Assembly (NCBI GenBank): GCA_004431415.1
Contig: QPMI01000048.1
Location: 124,001-188,000 of the forward strand
Reading direction: 5' to 3'
DNA length: 64,000 nt
Source of the DNA: Cyanophora paradoxa
Taxonomy: Eukaryota > Glaucocystophyceae > Cyanophorales > Cyanophoraceae
The number at the start of each line of letters is the position of its first letter. Positions within the stretch are counted from its first letter, which is position 1. The notes beneath the pieces were generated by a model that made no database searches, had not been told where the DNA came from, and saw only the letters and a list, made by a program, of their open reading frames with translations. Shown here one piece after another: positions 33,301-48,300 of the stretch. Both the position numbers and the translations under genes were made by a program.

Positions 33301-36300
33301 TTAGAGATGCGTTTAGGTTTGCCTCAAGCCAGTGCCGGCGCCTGAGTCGAGCGATATCGGAGGTCGGAATGCTTGCGTGTCAACAATGAGACAAGTTACT
33401 CTTCACGCCGGTCCGAATGACCAGATGAAGCGCTATATTCAGGAATTCTTACCACTAACGGATTTCGCACAGCGGACCGTTTGACCATACTAAATCCTAC
33501 GACCGATATGGTCCACACCTGGCACACCCAGACTATATCATGGACTTACTGGAGCGCGTACGGCAACAGCAACTTCGAAGTTTCTTTTTTGTGGACGCAT
33601 CCAGATGCCGGCGAGTCGATGCAAACAATCAACATCCCTACATCCAGTGCGAAGACGATAAATGGAAACGAAATGCATCTCAATTGGACGGTACCCGGCT
33701 TTTGAACTAAAGCTGTCGAACGTGCAATGCAGTCTCTAAACTTCCTCGGCCGGCGCCCTTCGAATTCCTCAGGCACCAGTTCTCACTGGGCTTGTGAAGA
33801 GAAAAGCAGTCAGGGAAATCACGGGCGTAGTTAGAGTGCGTTTTGTGTCAACTGCAGCGACGCCCCCCGGAGTCCCGCTACCCCAAGCGTCGTTTAACCT
33901 GCGCATTCTCTGTAAGCTCGATCTGAAGGTCAATTTTGAGTCTCGATCTCATCTTTGCGCAGGGGACCTGGGAGTCTCGGTTTCGGAGCCGAAAGCAAGC
34001 AGTCCGGGCTTCCCCGACATCCTCTACCTTAGTGCAGCTGAAGACAGCTACTCATACGCTCTAAGATTCGCCTTGACCGGCGAATCTAAGATGCAAACCT
34101 TCGCGTACCCTGTTCTCGTCACAATGGAAAGAATGCAATCTGCATTTGAGGTGGCGAGTACTGAAAAGTACATGTGCGGCTTTCCAACATTTATATACAT
34201 GCTCCACGACAGCTGCATGTTGTAACTCGTTCTGCAGGATATGCGTCAAGCTAGGGCAGACCGATTCCGCGCTTCCCACATCGTTGACCGCTGCACAATG
34301 CTCGAGCGCGCTTCAGACCATGCAGCTACAGGGGCTTGTCGATCTCAGTCGCTGGACAACCAACGCTCTGGGGCAGTACGTCGCCGACTACAACACTCTG
34401 CGCACTCCAACATACAATTACTGGGACTATACAGTCGGCTTCCTGAACGGTTCGGGATCAAATGCGCTTTTTGATGGCACTGGTGCCGGCGTCGCGAGGC
34501 GCGGCATCGTCAGCCTGCAGCTCTTCCCCGGTCTCATCCCCGAGGGAGCCGACGACAGTGCGGACAGCTTCCGTCAAACTCGACCGAAAGTCGATCGAAC
34601 CTTCTACCCTCGTGAGCCACTCGATGTATTAGCTTTTGTTTTTCATAGGATCTCATATGCATGCATTCGCAGCGATGTGTTCAACATTCAAGACTGCCAG
34701 CACTCTTGGGGCCAAGATTGTTTCCACGTTGACTGATTCCCTGCGCCCTAAAAAGGGGGCGATTGGGGTCGGATACGGCTGCAAATACAAAGGCGCCGCA
34801 CAACCGTATGACAAGCCTACTGATCCTATCGGAGCCGAAAACATTTACACGAACAAGGTTTACTTCTGCTCTTGCACCCAGCCGGATCTCGTGGGCGGAG
34901 AGCGCAAGCTCGAGAGTGCGGCTCTGCTGTACCATAGGCTGTCGCTTGCGGAGTTTCCCCGAAAATCGTACCCCTACAAGGTGCGACACTGATGTGTATT
35001 TAATTTGCGCTTGCACAATCACAAATTGACCCTGTTTAGTTCGAGAGCACAGATATTTGCAAGGCGGCAGCGTTCGAATTCCGTTATGGCAGTGCCACTT
35101 TTACCAGAGATTCGACACCGCATTATGGTCCGTGCTGGCTCCTCGTGCTAGATCACCTTAATTTCCTGACGCATGCATCTCGTAGTTACGGGGTTCTCGT
35201 TGCATCACCTGGGGTACCACGATGCGTCTGGAAACTTTGTATCATACAGCGAGGCGCTGTACACGCCGCCGAATTACTTTTACTCTGCTACGGCTCCATC
35301 CTTTTCGGTGTCACCGGCAGTCAGTTGGTCGGCATTTGAGTTTTACAACCAGTGGTCTTGCCTCGATGGGAATAAGGAGTATCGGGAACTTTTCTTCCGC
35401 ATCTACAAGCAGATGAATTCGAATGCCGTCAAGGCGTTTGGTGCCGATCGCAATCCCCGCGAGCCTCCCGCGTTCAAAGGCTCTAAACCAGACGAACGGA
35501 CACCGATCCGACTCTCTTCAATTGCTCCGCTTCACGACCCACTTTCCGTTGTCATTCCTTCTGGCCGTTTCGCCGTCGCCAGTCTCACGGGCATGAACTC
35601 AACGTTGGCGTGCTCCACCAATTCGCAGCCTCTGATCGCTGAGGTGATCATGGCGAACAATTCCACCTTCGAGGACGTTTTGCTCCCGCTCACATTCTTC
35701 TGGGACTTTGGAGACGGCTCGTTTGAAACGCGCGCGGTTTCTGATACAGAGGACACAGTACATCACGTCTACAAGTACCCAGGATTCTACCTCGTCACTG
35801 TTTCTATATCACTGGCAGGAGAGAACTACACGGCCATAAGATACGTTGACGTTCAAACACCGCAGATCACGTTATCGGTTTCGACGGAGTCTGCAGCCTC
35901 AAACTCGCGAAGCATCGGCTTCACCTCGAGAACGATTCCGGCATTGGACCCCAGCTGCTGGAGTTCCTTGGCGGTCGTATATGATTTTGGAGAAACTGCA
36001 GGGTCGGCGTCTGCGATAAAGATGTCGAGACTGGACGAAACGATGTCGCATGAATTTTCCTCGCCTGGACGGTTCAACGTTTCCGCAGTTTTAGAGGCGT
36101 TTTGGGTCAGTTCTCCGGTTCGAGCAGAAGTGGGCGTATTCGTGCCGGGTCCGCGCATTTGTCTACTTCGGCCCGATGAACAATTTCTAATCGATATTGA
36201 TGAACACAGCACTTCCGCCTCGGGATATCGTTATCGCGCATGCCGGATCGCTTGTGGAAGGCGGATGCGCCATTTTGAGCGCCGATGTAAATACCGGGGA

Positions 36301-39300
36301 CGGTCCATTCAATTTTGAATGGACCATCGCATTGCCGGTGCGCAATAGAGAGGTTGGATTGAAGACATCAACGCTGACAAGCAGAGCAGAATGATACGTA
36401 CGCGCTCGCTTCCACGAACTCATTCCAAGTCTGCTTCAACAATTCAGGGTACATCAACGCCACAGTCACGGTCTCGGCACCCGGAGGAAACGCGAACTCT
36501 AGCTACAGCTTCTTCGTAAACGGTGCATTGTGTTATCGTGCCTCCGGGGATACCTGAGTTGCTCATCTCGTAAATTTTCATCAGACCGCCTCCGAACCAA
36601 AATGGAGCTTCAGGGTCTACACCTTGCTGCGCCCGCATTGTCAGTCGGGAAAGACGAGCTCTGCAACATAAGCGTTCAGTATTCCGCGGGCGCTCCGCCC
36701 ACTGTCGTCCGCTGGTGGACTCCAGACTACCGCCACGACCTCGATGACAAGCTATCCGTGCGGGTCTCCTTCACGAGCCCCGGGGAAACGCGCGTCAGGG
36801 TCCTCGTCGCAAACGAGTTCGGCAACGACACTGCAGAGACATTTGTACTCGTTCGCTGTGCGCTAGAAGATCTCTCGACTTTTCGATGCTTAGATTAACC
36901 TCTTATTTTAACGCTTTTATTTTAGATTCGCCACCTCGAAATCCCGCCATCACTCTGGAACCTGCCAAGCTTGAGTTTGGTGTCGGCGAATCCGTGCGGC
37001 TCTGGTACGAGGTCGACGCGGACAGACCAGCATCGGCTGTGTGGATGGTCGGACTCTCCGACGATATCTGGGCTGGCATTCCGAACCAATGGAGGACAAC
37101 GCACAACTTCAACTCTTCTCGAAACGAGACTAAGCCCCAGTCAGCTCCGATGAACCCTAACAGCACAGTTCCGACAAGCCTGGGGCTCCCCGCACACTCG
37201 CCATCGACGCCTATCTCCTGGTGGTTCACTGCTCCGGGAGAGTATGCAATCTTTCTCCGGACATACAACGACGATGGCTTCGCCAACACCTCCGTAACTG
37301 TATTTGTTTCAGGTATTTTTAATCTCTCATCATCGTTCTGTTGCGGAATGTCGCGCTGATTTCCGGTCTCCGGTCTGAAAAGCAAATGCTACTGAATGCG
37401 ACGACCCGCTTTCTGGCCTCAAGTTCGACGCATGCGTACGTCAGCGTGTGTTGCTTGAAAGAAAACTCCAACGCTGCATCGCCGTCGCAGGGTGTATGCA
37501 ACGGGACTGGCGAGTGCCTCGGGTGTGATTTGGTGCCGAACTCCAATCTGCGAATGGACGCATGCAACGTTTGCGGCGGAGATAACTCGGCTTGCATCGG
37601 CTGCGATAAGATTCCCAACTCTGGGCTGGAGTACGATGCTTGCGACGTTTGCGGGTGCGCATTTGCACGCTTAGTTTATGATTGCGAACCCGCTTTCTTG
37701 CAGTAAATAATGCGTTCGCGACGTTGGCAGAGGCGACTCAAGCACGTGCGTGCCAGCAGTGCGGTCTGTCTTCCCTGTCGCTGGCCCCATCCGCGGAGGC
37801 ACATCCCTGACGCTGCTGGCCGACAATGTTGTAACGGTATGTGTGTAAGAATTTCCGATCCATTCCTCCGAGTTCTAGATCTAGTTCTCAACATTCGCGC
37901 AGGCGAGCGACCTCACTTGCCTCGTCGACGGCCTGGAGGTCGCCGCTCAGCTGCTCCGTCGCTCCCCCGACGGCGACATCGTCCTCTGCCACTCGCCACC
38001 TTCGACCTGCGCCGCGGACGTCTGCGACGTTTCGGTCCACGTTCGCTTCACGATAGCTCGCGCGAACTCCCTGCAAGCTCATTTCATGCAAAGCGTCGAG
38101 GGGGCGACCTTCACGTATTTCCGTGCGCAAGCACCCTCGAGCTCGCATGCACGGTGCTTTTGCGGCGCGCTGAAAGGAACACAGGCTATATGCCTGTGCT
38201 TACAGCACTTCACCCTGCTGCGGGCTCTGCCGCCGGCGGGCTTGCTTTGACGCTCACTGGTCTCAACATGTCTCTTGCGGGCTTCTCGAGCTCCGGCGTG
38301 TCCGCTTTTCACGTGGTTGGACGAGTTCGAATTTGCGATAGGACCGTTTCGACACAGGTTTGCAGCGATGCTCGGAGCTTCGAATTCCCTTTCCTTAGCC
38401 GTCTCACATGCGCTGCGCTGCACTGCGCGCAGGAACTGCTGCATGGCCGTGCGATCGTCCGCATTCCTGCGAAGGAGGCGCGACAGCCGTCGAACTGCAC
38501 AGTGTCCTTCTCCTTCGCCGATGGAATCGCCTCCTCGAACCCGCTCTTCTTCTACTATTACGGTGCTGATCTTGAGACGCTGTACGCTTTCAATTTAATT
38601 TTAGATCCTCTGACATGTCCGCTCTCACAACAGACTCTCCCGTGCTCGCGACATCGCTCTATCCGCGACTCGCATTCACGAACTCCACTTCTTCGTTTTG
38701 CCTTTCTGGAATAAATATGATGCAACCTTTTGCGAGGCGAGTGCCATAACTTGATTAAGCTTTTAATAATTTGCACGAGCCTGGATTGATCATGAGGTTC
38801 GCGATTGCCCCCGCAGTGTGAAGCTTGCATCTGGCGGAGTCGCGATTGCGACAAATACGCTAACATTGAATGCAAGCAGAGATGAGGGATGCAACGGGAC
38901 CCTGTTCTCAGTCCCGGCTTCTTCTGTCCCAAGAGGGAATGCCGTAGTGCAGTTCTCGCCCAACGGGCAGGATTGGACGACGTACGCAGCGCTTCAAATT
39001 ACGTTCATCGGTAACTATACATGAAACATTCGTGATGGTTGAACGCAGTTGAACGCAGTTGCCTCGTTGCAGATCCTCCTGTGATTGAGGGCCTGGTGCC
39101 AAGGATCGCGCCGCTGTCAGGCGGAAGCGCCTTGTCGATTCGAGTGCAGCAGTCCTGGTTCGAGGCACTCGACCCGGGCCTGGATGCGGTTCTCTCGAGA
39201 GCATTGGTCCTTCTTGTCGGCGGGTCACCTGCAGGTACTGTCATCGTGGACCGAAGCTCGAACCGGTCTTCAATTATGAGTTTCGCGCCTTCGTCTGCTC

Positions 39301-42300
39301 TCTCTTCTCCGGGCATTGCTCCTGTCCGCTTGGCCTCCTCACTGAGGCAAACGTACGGTATTAATGAGACTGTGTTTGTAGGCGAGATTTATTACTATGG
39401 TGCACGCTTCTGTGGTGCTGGTATTCGAATTCAGTGCACTGAATATTATTCATGCAGACGGCACGTCGATGACGACGAATGTCTCGAGCTGTAGGCTCTC
39501 CGGAGGCTCTCAGCTTTGGTTCGAGATGGACCCGCTGCTCAGCGACGGCGTCCACAAGGCCGGTCTGAACGTGTCAGAGATGAAATGCGCGTTCCTCGGA
39601 CTGGCAGGTGCCATTGTCGCCGCCTTCCCGGTGGCTCGGGTCGATGGCCGAACCATCCGGTGCTCGGCGAGCCCCGACGCGCGACACGTGCTCCCGGTAT
39701 ACGTAGAGGGTTCGGCTAGCGCTTCGGTTCCCGTCCGGGTCGCCGTGTCCCTCAACGGAATCGACTTTATCGAGGTCATGAACGTCTCGCTGTCTCTGTG
39801 GGGTGCGTAAGTGTTTCCAATCGCACTCGAATTGTCTAACTTGCTCTGCACGACAGCGGATCCCTACGTGTCAGATCTGCTCACCGACACGATGGACTTG
39901 TGGACTAGCGATCTCGATAGCGCTAGCGCTGTCCCAACTCTACTGCAGCGGACCATGGAGTTCGAGGGGCGTGTGTTTGTGGATTCGCGGGCAGCCTCAA
40001 CGACCTGCTCCCTGATGGCGAATGTCAACGGCGGTCCTCGATACATCAACGGAACTGTCGCCTGCAAAGACAACTGCACGCGCTACGAGTGCACGCTTCG
40101 CGTTCCGAAAGATACAGTTCCGGGCATGTACGCCGTCTTCATCGGAGTCGCGGGACAGGGCTTCCCGACTGGCTATCAAGTCGCGGTGCTTGGTGCGCGG
40201 GTTTGTGCGACTCGGCGATCGCGCAGTCAGCTAATTTGTGGCAAATCAGGAGACGGCGCGCGGCCCACGACGCACTCCCCAGAAGCGCTAGATTTCCGGA
40301 GAGGCGCGGCGGGGTCTTCATGGGTGCGTCGACGTCTTTGTGTGAGAGGAAAGGCGTTGATAGTTTTCATCGGAGCTCATGATCATTCGCGGCATTGCCC
40401 GCTCAGATTCTTAACATCACTCTCGCCGATGCGGTGGCCTGGGCGGACTACAGCCGCGAAGTCGGATGCTCAATATCCCGCAGAGAGGGACGGGAAATCC
40501 GAGTCCCGTCTTTGCCAATGAACGCGTCGTCGCGATACATCGCCTGCAATTATTCTGCCTGGCCAGCTGGAAATGCAAGCGCTTCTGGAGACTGGCGGAT
40601 CGGTATATTCGCTGGGAACGGATATAAAGCGCACCTGCCTCTTACCATGACCGTTTTCGGTGCACGGCTTGCAATTAATTTACTAATCGTATGTAATCCT
40701 AATGCGGATCTTTCTGAGTGCAGACAGTGCAAAGCCACCAGCGATTGAGTCTGTTCATCCAGATGTCGTGCTCTTCCGCGATTTCAACAACAGCGTCGGC
40801 TATTCAACGGTCCGCATTGTGGGCGGCAATTTCGCTCGCGGCGCGACGACCACATGCCGGCTTCGAAGCGGCCAGGCCACAGTGCGGCTGAATCTGAACT
40901 CGAGCTCAAATAGCTTGTTGCCGTCGGCTGATAGCTTCTTTTGTGCACGGTCTCAGGTTTCGAAGCCGGCAAGCTACGTGAATGCCACCGCCGTCGACTG
41001 CCCGATTCCATCCTCTTGGATTACTACACAGCTGGTGGGGAGCTGGAGCAACAGCGTCGCAAGCGTGAACATAGAGGTGTCGAACGACGGCAGCGCATGG
41101 AGCTCCTCAACTGTGCAAGCGACGATATGTGCGCCGATACCCTTGGTATGTCTATTGCGATGTAAGCGGCTTTAATCTTCGTGTCCGCAGATGGTATCAG
41201 AAATGAGACGAAGGTGTCGATGACTGTCGAACCTGTCAAGGCTTTCTATGAGGCGGGCACGAGCCTGCGCGTCTCTTCTCAAGCTCCGGAGTATGTGAAC
41301 GGGTCATTTATCTCCAGCCGCATAAGTTGCCGGTCCGTTCACGGTCATGCACATCCCTCCTTTTTATAATGACAACGTGCATTGCAAATCGGAGCTCATC
41401 AGTTCGACTGGGGCGCAGAAACGCCGACATAGACGGAGCCAAGACGCTGCCGTCGGTTTCCGTCGATTCGTCGTTCTGGTCGACCGGGCGTTCTTCGTTC
41501 CTGCACAATTTGACCGTGGCTGGAAACTGCACCCTCGAGATCATTCTGGGCTCCGAGGTCGTTGCTAGCTCGCGGATTGAGGTTATCTCTGGACCTCCGG
41601 CTAACGCAACGAGCCGAGTGTCGTGCCCGGGCAGCGTCGTTGCAGGGGCGTCCCAGGTGGGCCCATGCTCGGCCAGCATCCGAGACGCGTTCGGCAATGT
41701 GGCAGACGCTGTGCTGCGTGACGGCCTGACACTCCACATGGAATTGCTCTCCGGCTCCGGCTCCGGCGCCGGCGCTCTTATCGCCTCGAGCGAAGTCGCT
41801 CTTACCGACGCCAGCGTTCGCACGACTGCATTCCTGTTTGACACCAGCGGCGCGATCACCAAGGCGGAAGTACTGGTTGCCAAGTTCTTCGTGGTGTTCA
41901 GTGGCGACGCGGGATCCGAACGCGTGGACCTGCCTTTCTCGCAAGCGAATCTCACCGTCCAACCCGGTGCATTCTCGGCCACTCCGAAGATGAAGCTTCG
42001 TCTAATCTAAAGCTTTATATGAACGCAGGGCTTCCGTCTTCTTCAACGTCGGAGCTTGCTCTCCCTACATTTATTTCTGCTGCGGGAACTTTAGTAAACG
42101 GCTCGATCATCCTCAGGCAAGCTGCATCTCTTTCAGAGAAACTGAATAGTGCATCATCAAAGTAATTTCCACCTCTCTCGCAGGGACTCGTTCGGAAACC
42201 TTTCTGGGACTACGGAATACCTCAAGCTGCGCGGGACTGCTCGGCCAAGCTCTCATGAGCCCAATGCGCAAGATATAAGAGTGCCTGTGATAGCAATGGA

Positions 42301-45300
42301 AAACGGTCCCAGCGTTGTGGAGATCCGAATAACTCAGGCTGGCGTCTGGAACGTTAGCTTATCAAGCTGTCCCGTCTACACAACTGAGCATTCCAACTGC
42401 GTCTTCATTGCAAGTGCAAATCTCACCATCGTGGCGGGTGCGTGATCGTGAATATTATTGTATACTAGTGGCCCGGCCGCGTTTTGGCGCGCCGGGGGTG
42501 CAAGGGGGGAATCGGGATCTAATGAAAGAGTAGTAGTGGCACGAACATGCTCGATATAAGCTCGATATAAGCTCGATATAAGCGCAGCAAGAGAGTACGG
42601 TCTAGATCTGGCCGGCCGGGCGTGCTCGGCTGCGATCAGCTGCAGCGGCGCAGGCAGCAACGCAAGCAGTTTCTAGGCGGAAATCTAGAGGAGACGTTGA
42701 CAGGTAGAGAGAAGTGGTTCCATGCAGAACCGCGCAACGAAGAGCAAGGCGTACGCGACGCACTGCGACGAAGCCGAAATCTACAGGAGACAGCTAGGGA
42801 GAACTGGTTCCATGCAGAATCGCGCAAGGAATTTGAAGACCGGAATGAGAGAGAAGTTGGTTTCCAGGCGTCAAGGCGACGAAAACTGGTCTTCGCCCTC
42901 GAAAACCGCTTTTTGCATGGACGGCCGCAGCGACAAACACGTGGCGCAACCCAATTTCGACCCATTTTTTCCCCACGTTGCAAACTGGACCTCGAAAACG
43001 GCCTCATAGAAGAATTTTGGCTGAAGCGAGGGAACGGGAAGCAAGGGGGTCCCCTTCCCCCCTTGCAATATTGAATAGCCTCACGTTATGTTGATCCAAC
43101 CCCTGTTGACGCCGAGCGGCGCACCAGGTCCTCTCTCGATCACGGCAAGCCGGCTTACACTTCCTGGATCGGATCCCATCGCCGGCGCTGGCTTCAGCGT
43201 CGGCCTGGATCTCCGTGATAGGTCCAACCCCAGCCCACTTATAATCAATTATCCGCTTTTTGACATCCGGTTGAACACAAATGCTAACCTGATTGCGCGC
43301 TTCGGCAGCTACGGAAACGCGATATCCAACGCGAGCCTCTCAACGCTGCCAAAAGTCCTAGCTTATCATGTGGCCTCGACGCCATTGGCTGCTGACGCGC
43401 TCGTGTTTGGATGGTCCTGGGAATCGAACTCCAGCTCGAACTCGACGAGCCTGGATTCAAGCGAGCCCGAGACCTTCATCTTTTTCACTCAGCTCAATCT
43501 TACAGTGTCCTCCACTTGGGCCCTCGAGCTCTCCTCGGACGGCTTTGAGCGCTCAGCGATCGGCTCTTCGTCGACGTTCGTCACAGTCAAGCCAGGTCCG
43601 CGCGCCACACAGCTTTGAGAACATTTACGCGTCTGGGTGGTGCTAAATTGTCGTGTACTCGTGCGATAGATGCCATGGAACCTTGGACGACCGACTTCTT
43701 GACCCTGCCCCGGGTCGCTGTGTCGGGGAGCGAAGCCATTGTTTCGATGCAGCTTCGTGACCGCTTTGGGAACCCCGTCGACGCTCCACCCTGGCAAGCA
43801 GCTTTTGGATTCGACGAGGCTCCGGGAACTCTTTCCGTCGTGTCTGCGGACGGCACGTCGACTTCAGTCCCCGTTCGTTTCGTCTCGGACCCGCTCACTG
43901 GCCTCCTCGAGGCGACCTTTGTCACATCCGTCACGGGAACTGCGCGGCTGGACTTTGCTCTGCGCGCCCGGCCGGGGGCCCCGCCTCTGCACGTCGGCAC
44001 GCGCCCCGTCCTCAACTGGCTCCCAGCGCCCGCGCCGACCGTCGTCCTCGCCGAAATGACGTCGTCCCTTATCGCCGTCCGGTTCAGCGCCGACACGAAC
44101 GCGGGCCGCATGCAGCTCGGGCAGCGGTACCCCGCCGATGCGCTGTTCGACCCAGCGAGCGCTTCCCTGCTCAAGGGTGCGAGCTATTCCATGTCAATGT
44201 GAATCAAACGGCTCCTCTGCTCGCGCTCAGTGCCTCGCAGGAGAGGTCATCTGGAAGGATCGCTCTCTGCTGCACGTGCTCCTTTCCGCATCCAGCGCGG
44301 TCGTCCCGGGGCGGGCGGTATTGCGGTTCCAGCCCGGGAAGGTTCGGACCGCCCTCGAGAACTCGATCTCGATGGATTCGGCCTTCAATCTCTTCGTCGC
44401 CCCGTCGATTGCACCGCCTGTGGCAGTCATAACGGTGCGCCTTCGTAGTTTTAGTTTGCGGTAAAAGAATGCGCCAAGTGACAATAAACTTGATGTTGCA
44501 GGGCCCGAGCAAGTTCTCCGGCTGTTCTGACATCTCCTTCTCTGGTGCCCTGTCCTACGGGAGCAACAACCGGCCGATGATCTACCACTGGAGCGCTCGA
44601 TCGGAGAACGCCACCGCCCAGCAGGCCGCGTCGCTCGTTCTAGACCCGCAGGCTAGCCAGCAGTCGGTCGCCCTGCGCGCCGCCCAGATCGCAACGCTGC
44701 CGGCGGGCGTCTACGAGTTATCTCTCACCGTCTCGACGTCCTGGGGCATGCAGAGCACCACGAGCCTTCGCGTGGAGAAGATCGATCTGCCCGACGACGA
44801 CAACGGCACCAACGTGCACGTGACTTCGATCGCGATCCTCGCGCCCCGCGTGCTGCGCGTCAGAGGCGCCGGCTCTCTCGCTTTGAGGGCCGAGGTCTAC
44901 TCGTGCCGGAGCGATGCAGCGGACTTTGCTTGGCAGGCGAGCGGCCTCGCAACTGCGAACGACAGCGAGGCAGCCGCTTCGAGTGCAGGCGCAGGGCAGA
45001 GGGCGTTCCTCCAGGCCCGCGCGCTGCCTCGCGGCGGAAACGCGACGGTGGCCGTCGCGGCGAGCAGGAACGGGACGGTTGTCGCAGAAGATCGAATCAC
45101 TCTAATCGCCGTGCCCTCCAGAATCGTCGCCCTTACGAGCCCTCGAGGTGCACAGCTCTTCAGCATGTTTTGTGTGACAAGGTGATGTGTCAAACATTCG
45201 CTTCAGGCCTCATCGTCGCGCGCGCGGGTAGTTCTGAGCCGCTGGTGGTCGATGCATCGCTCTCGTTCGATCCCGACGAGCCCGAAGCGGGCTCTGCCGG

Positions 45301-48300
45301 GCTGCTTTTCGAGTGGACGTGCTTCGATATGCGCACGGGCGTCTCTTGCGCTAGCGATATCCTAGGAGGTACAATCAAGTTTTCGAGCCGTTTAACGCAT
45401 GCGTGTTTCCTCGTTTTAATTTACACGTGCGCATGCGTAGATAACGACAACCAAGCCAGGATAGAGATTCCGGGGTCCGCCCTCCAGCGCGTCTCAGGGG
45501 CGCCGGCCTTGCCCGCGGACATCCGCCTGGCCGTCGTCGTCTCCAAGCCCTCGAAAAGGGCGTGGAGCCTGGCGGCATCGGGCGCAGCGGCGTCCGTCCT
45601 CGTGTCGATCCGCGCGAAGGACGAACCCGCGCTCAACGTGCAGGTCCGCCATCTTCACTTTGCTTCGTAATGTTTGTAGAGCTTTCTCGAGCTCGATTTG
45701 TCGCGTTCGCAGGTGCTTTCCGCCCAGCCGCACGCAACGACCGACGTGTTGCGAATCGCGGCGTCGCTGTCGCTCTCCTCTGGGGGCGCTCTGAACAACA
45801 GCGAGGCGGCCTTTTCCTGGAGCGTCTCTCCCGCGTCCTCGCAGTCGGCTTCGGGCAGCATTCTCAGGCCCGAAAACCTCTTGTCGCGGCCTGGCTCCCC
45901 GGTCCTGCTGCTCAAGCCGGGCGTGCTCGACGCGGGAATGTTGTACACGTTTACGGTCACCGCCAGAAATCGTAGCGGACCGGTCTTCGACTCGGGTATG
46001 CGCGCGAAATGTCGCGCTCAGCTGCACATTCCCAGAAACCGAAATTTCGCAGCGTCGGCGTCGGTCGAGTGCGCTTCGCATCCGTCCATGGGCAGACTCG
46101 TGCTCTCCGTGCAAGACGGCATCCTTGTGGCCGCGATGGCCGATTGGACGGATGCTCCGGACCGGCTCCCACTGTCGTACTCCTTCGGCGTGGTGTCGCC
46201 TGTCACGGGCACTGATATCTTTGTCTCTGTGGGGCAGGTGCGCATAAATTAAATCATGTGACGGTGGTACAGCCTAACTAAAGCCCGCCGACAGGCGCTA
46301 CCGTCTTTGTCTATTTCGGGGGCGTTTGCCCGCTGCCTGGCGTACCCGTGCAATCTCACGTGTTTCGGCGAGGTGCGCGATAACGGTAATGATTCTGTTG
46401 CGATTGCACGAACTTGAGAGTTTCTTGCAAGGTGACGAATAACCTTGGGCTGGCGTCGCGCGCGTCGGCGTCGGTTCAGCTGAACGCGACGCTCGCAATC
46501 GCGAAGCTGAATTCGAACTCGACGGCTTCGAATTCGAACTCCAACGCCAACGCGAGCTCGGACTCGGCGCTGCTCCTGAGCGAGGCCCTCGCGGGCAACT
46601 TCGACCCAGTCGAGATGATCCAAAAGGTGCTTGAAATTATGTGTATACGTAGAGCAGAGCTTCGGCGGATTAGATTTACTGTTCGACATCAACTCGGCTT
46701 GCGGCAGGTTGCCGAGCTCGCCCTGCTGGATTCGGGAGCACCCAATGTGCCACTGATCGACGTCCTGCGGGCCCTCAACGCCTCTGCGTCCCTCATCGAG
46801 CGTCTGGGCTCCGACGCGTACGGCCGGTTCTCCGCTCTCGCATTCCTTTCCCTGCGCTCCCGACTCGAATCCGCCGCCTCGAATTCAACCGCCGGCACCG
46901 GCGCCGAGGGCTCGGCAGCGACCGCCGACGCTCTTGAAGTCCTGCTGGCATTCCTTAGGCTGAAGCCCCTCGGGACGGCCAGCGAAGACGCGCTCCTCAC
47001 CTTGCAGACAATCCTCTCCTCGAGCTCCTCTTCGAGTTCCAGTCCTCTCCGCCGCAGCCGCGGCCGTGGCCTGCGCACCGAGACGGGTGGCCTGTCCCGG
47101 GCCGCCGTGGAGGCTTCCTTGCAGTCGCTGGCGCTTGGATCCGCTCTGCAGTGCGGGCAGCAGCCCGTAGCCCTTGGCTCCCTCTCGACCACCTCTTCCA
47201 TGGCCTTCGTGCGAGGTGCGCGTCAGCTCTCTCATCAAGTTTCAATTTTCCGCACGCATGCAAGCTTGAGCTCTCTTCGCCAGTTTGCCAGTGGGCGATT
47301 GATGACGGCAGCGTCGCGGCCTCGGACCTGCAGCTCGCAACGCCCGCCAAGGCCGCCCTGCAGAGCGCGGTCCTGGCCGTCGGGACCCCGTACCTCGCAG
47401 CCATCCGGGCCAGCCCCAGCGACCAGATCCTGCAGGTGGCGGCGTTCGCTCCCGGGCAGCTGCCCGCCGCGTCTCACCCACCCCAGTGCGGCCTCCTTCT
47501 GGTTCTTCGGCTTCGAATTCTGTCCACGGCTGACATGGAAACCACGTGCGCAGGAGCCTCCTCGTCTCCGGCGAGATCTCGCTCGCGTCCCACGAAGTTT
47601 TGTCGAGCTCCGAGCTGCGGAGCTCGTCTCTCGCCTCCGGGACGGCATCGGCGTCGACGTCGCAGCCGCTCGCGACACTGCGGATCGGGTGCGAGACCGC
47701 GTCGCTGGCGGCCCCGACCGGAATGTTCTTCTCCGGTGCGCGCTCTTATATTTGTTAGCTTCTCTTCAACATTGCAAGCGTAAAACTGAATCTTTTCACT
47801 TCGAATTTCAGGATTCGCCTGCGCTGCCCTGGGCTCGAATGGCGGCGCTGGCACTAGCGCTTGGACCCTGACCTCAAACGCCACCCGCGGCTCCGCGGGC
47901 GCGTGCTCGGCCGCCGCGCCGCTCGTCTGCGACCTCTTCGAGCTGCCGACGACGGTCGCGGTCCTGGGGCTCCTCACCCCGCTCCCCTCGGCCACGCCCA
48001 GCCCGTCGGCGCCGCTGTCCCCGACCCCTACGGCAGCCCCCGGCGGCGACGCGCCGACGCCGTCAGCGCAGCCGACGCCGGCGTCGCCGCCGTCAGCGGA
48101 GCCGACCAGTCCGCCGGACCCGGAGCAGACGCCCGCTCCCCAGGGCCCCGCCCCCGGCGGCTCCCTCACGGTTGTCGCCCCCTCGCCTTCCACCGCCCCC
48201 CTCAGCCCTGCCGCTGTCGACCCTGCACCCGGCACCGGCGCCGGCGTCGGCACCGGCACCGACGACCCGCGGCCGGAATCGCCGGCCGACACCACGCAAG

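Noticed and set aside
42622-43074. A 150-residue open frame (Arg/Glu-rich, reading WFHAEPRNEEQ and WFHAESRKEFE) as an exon or small gene
   Set aside because: It lies between the inverted repeats of the intronic element, its repeats come from the DNA direct repeat, and reading through it would break the filamin-like repeat that splices cleanly around it.
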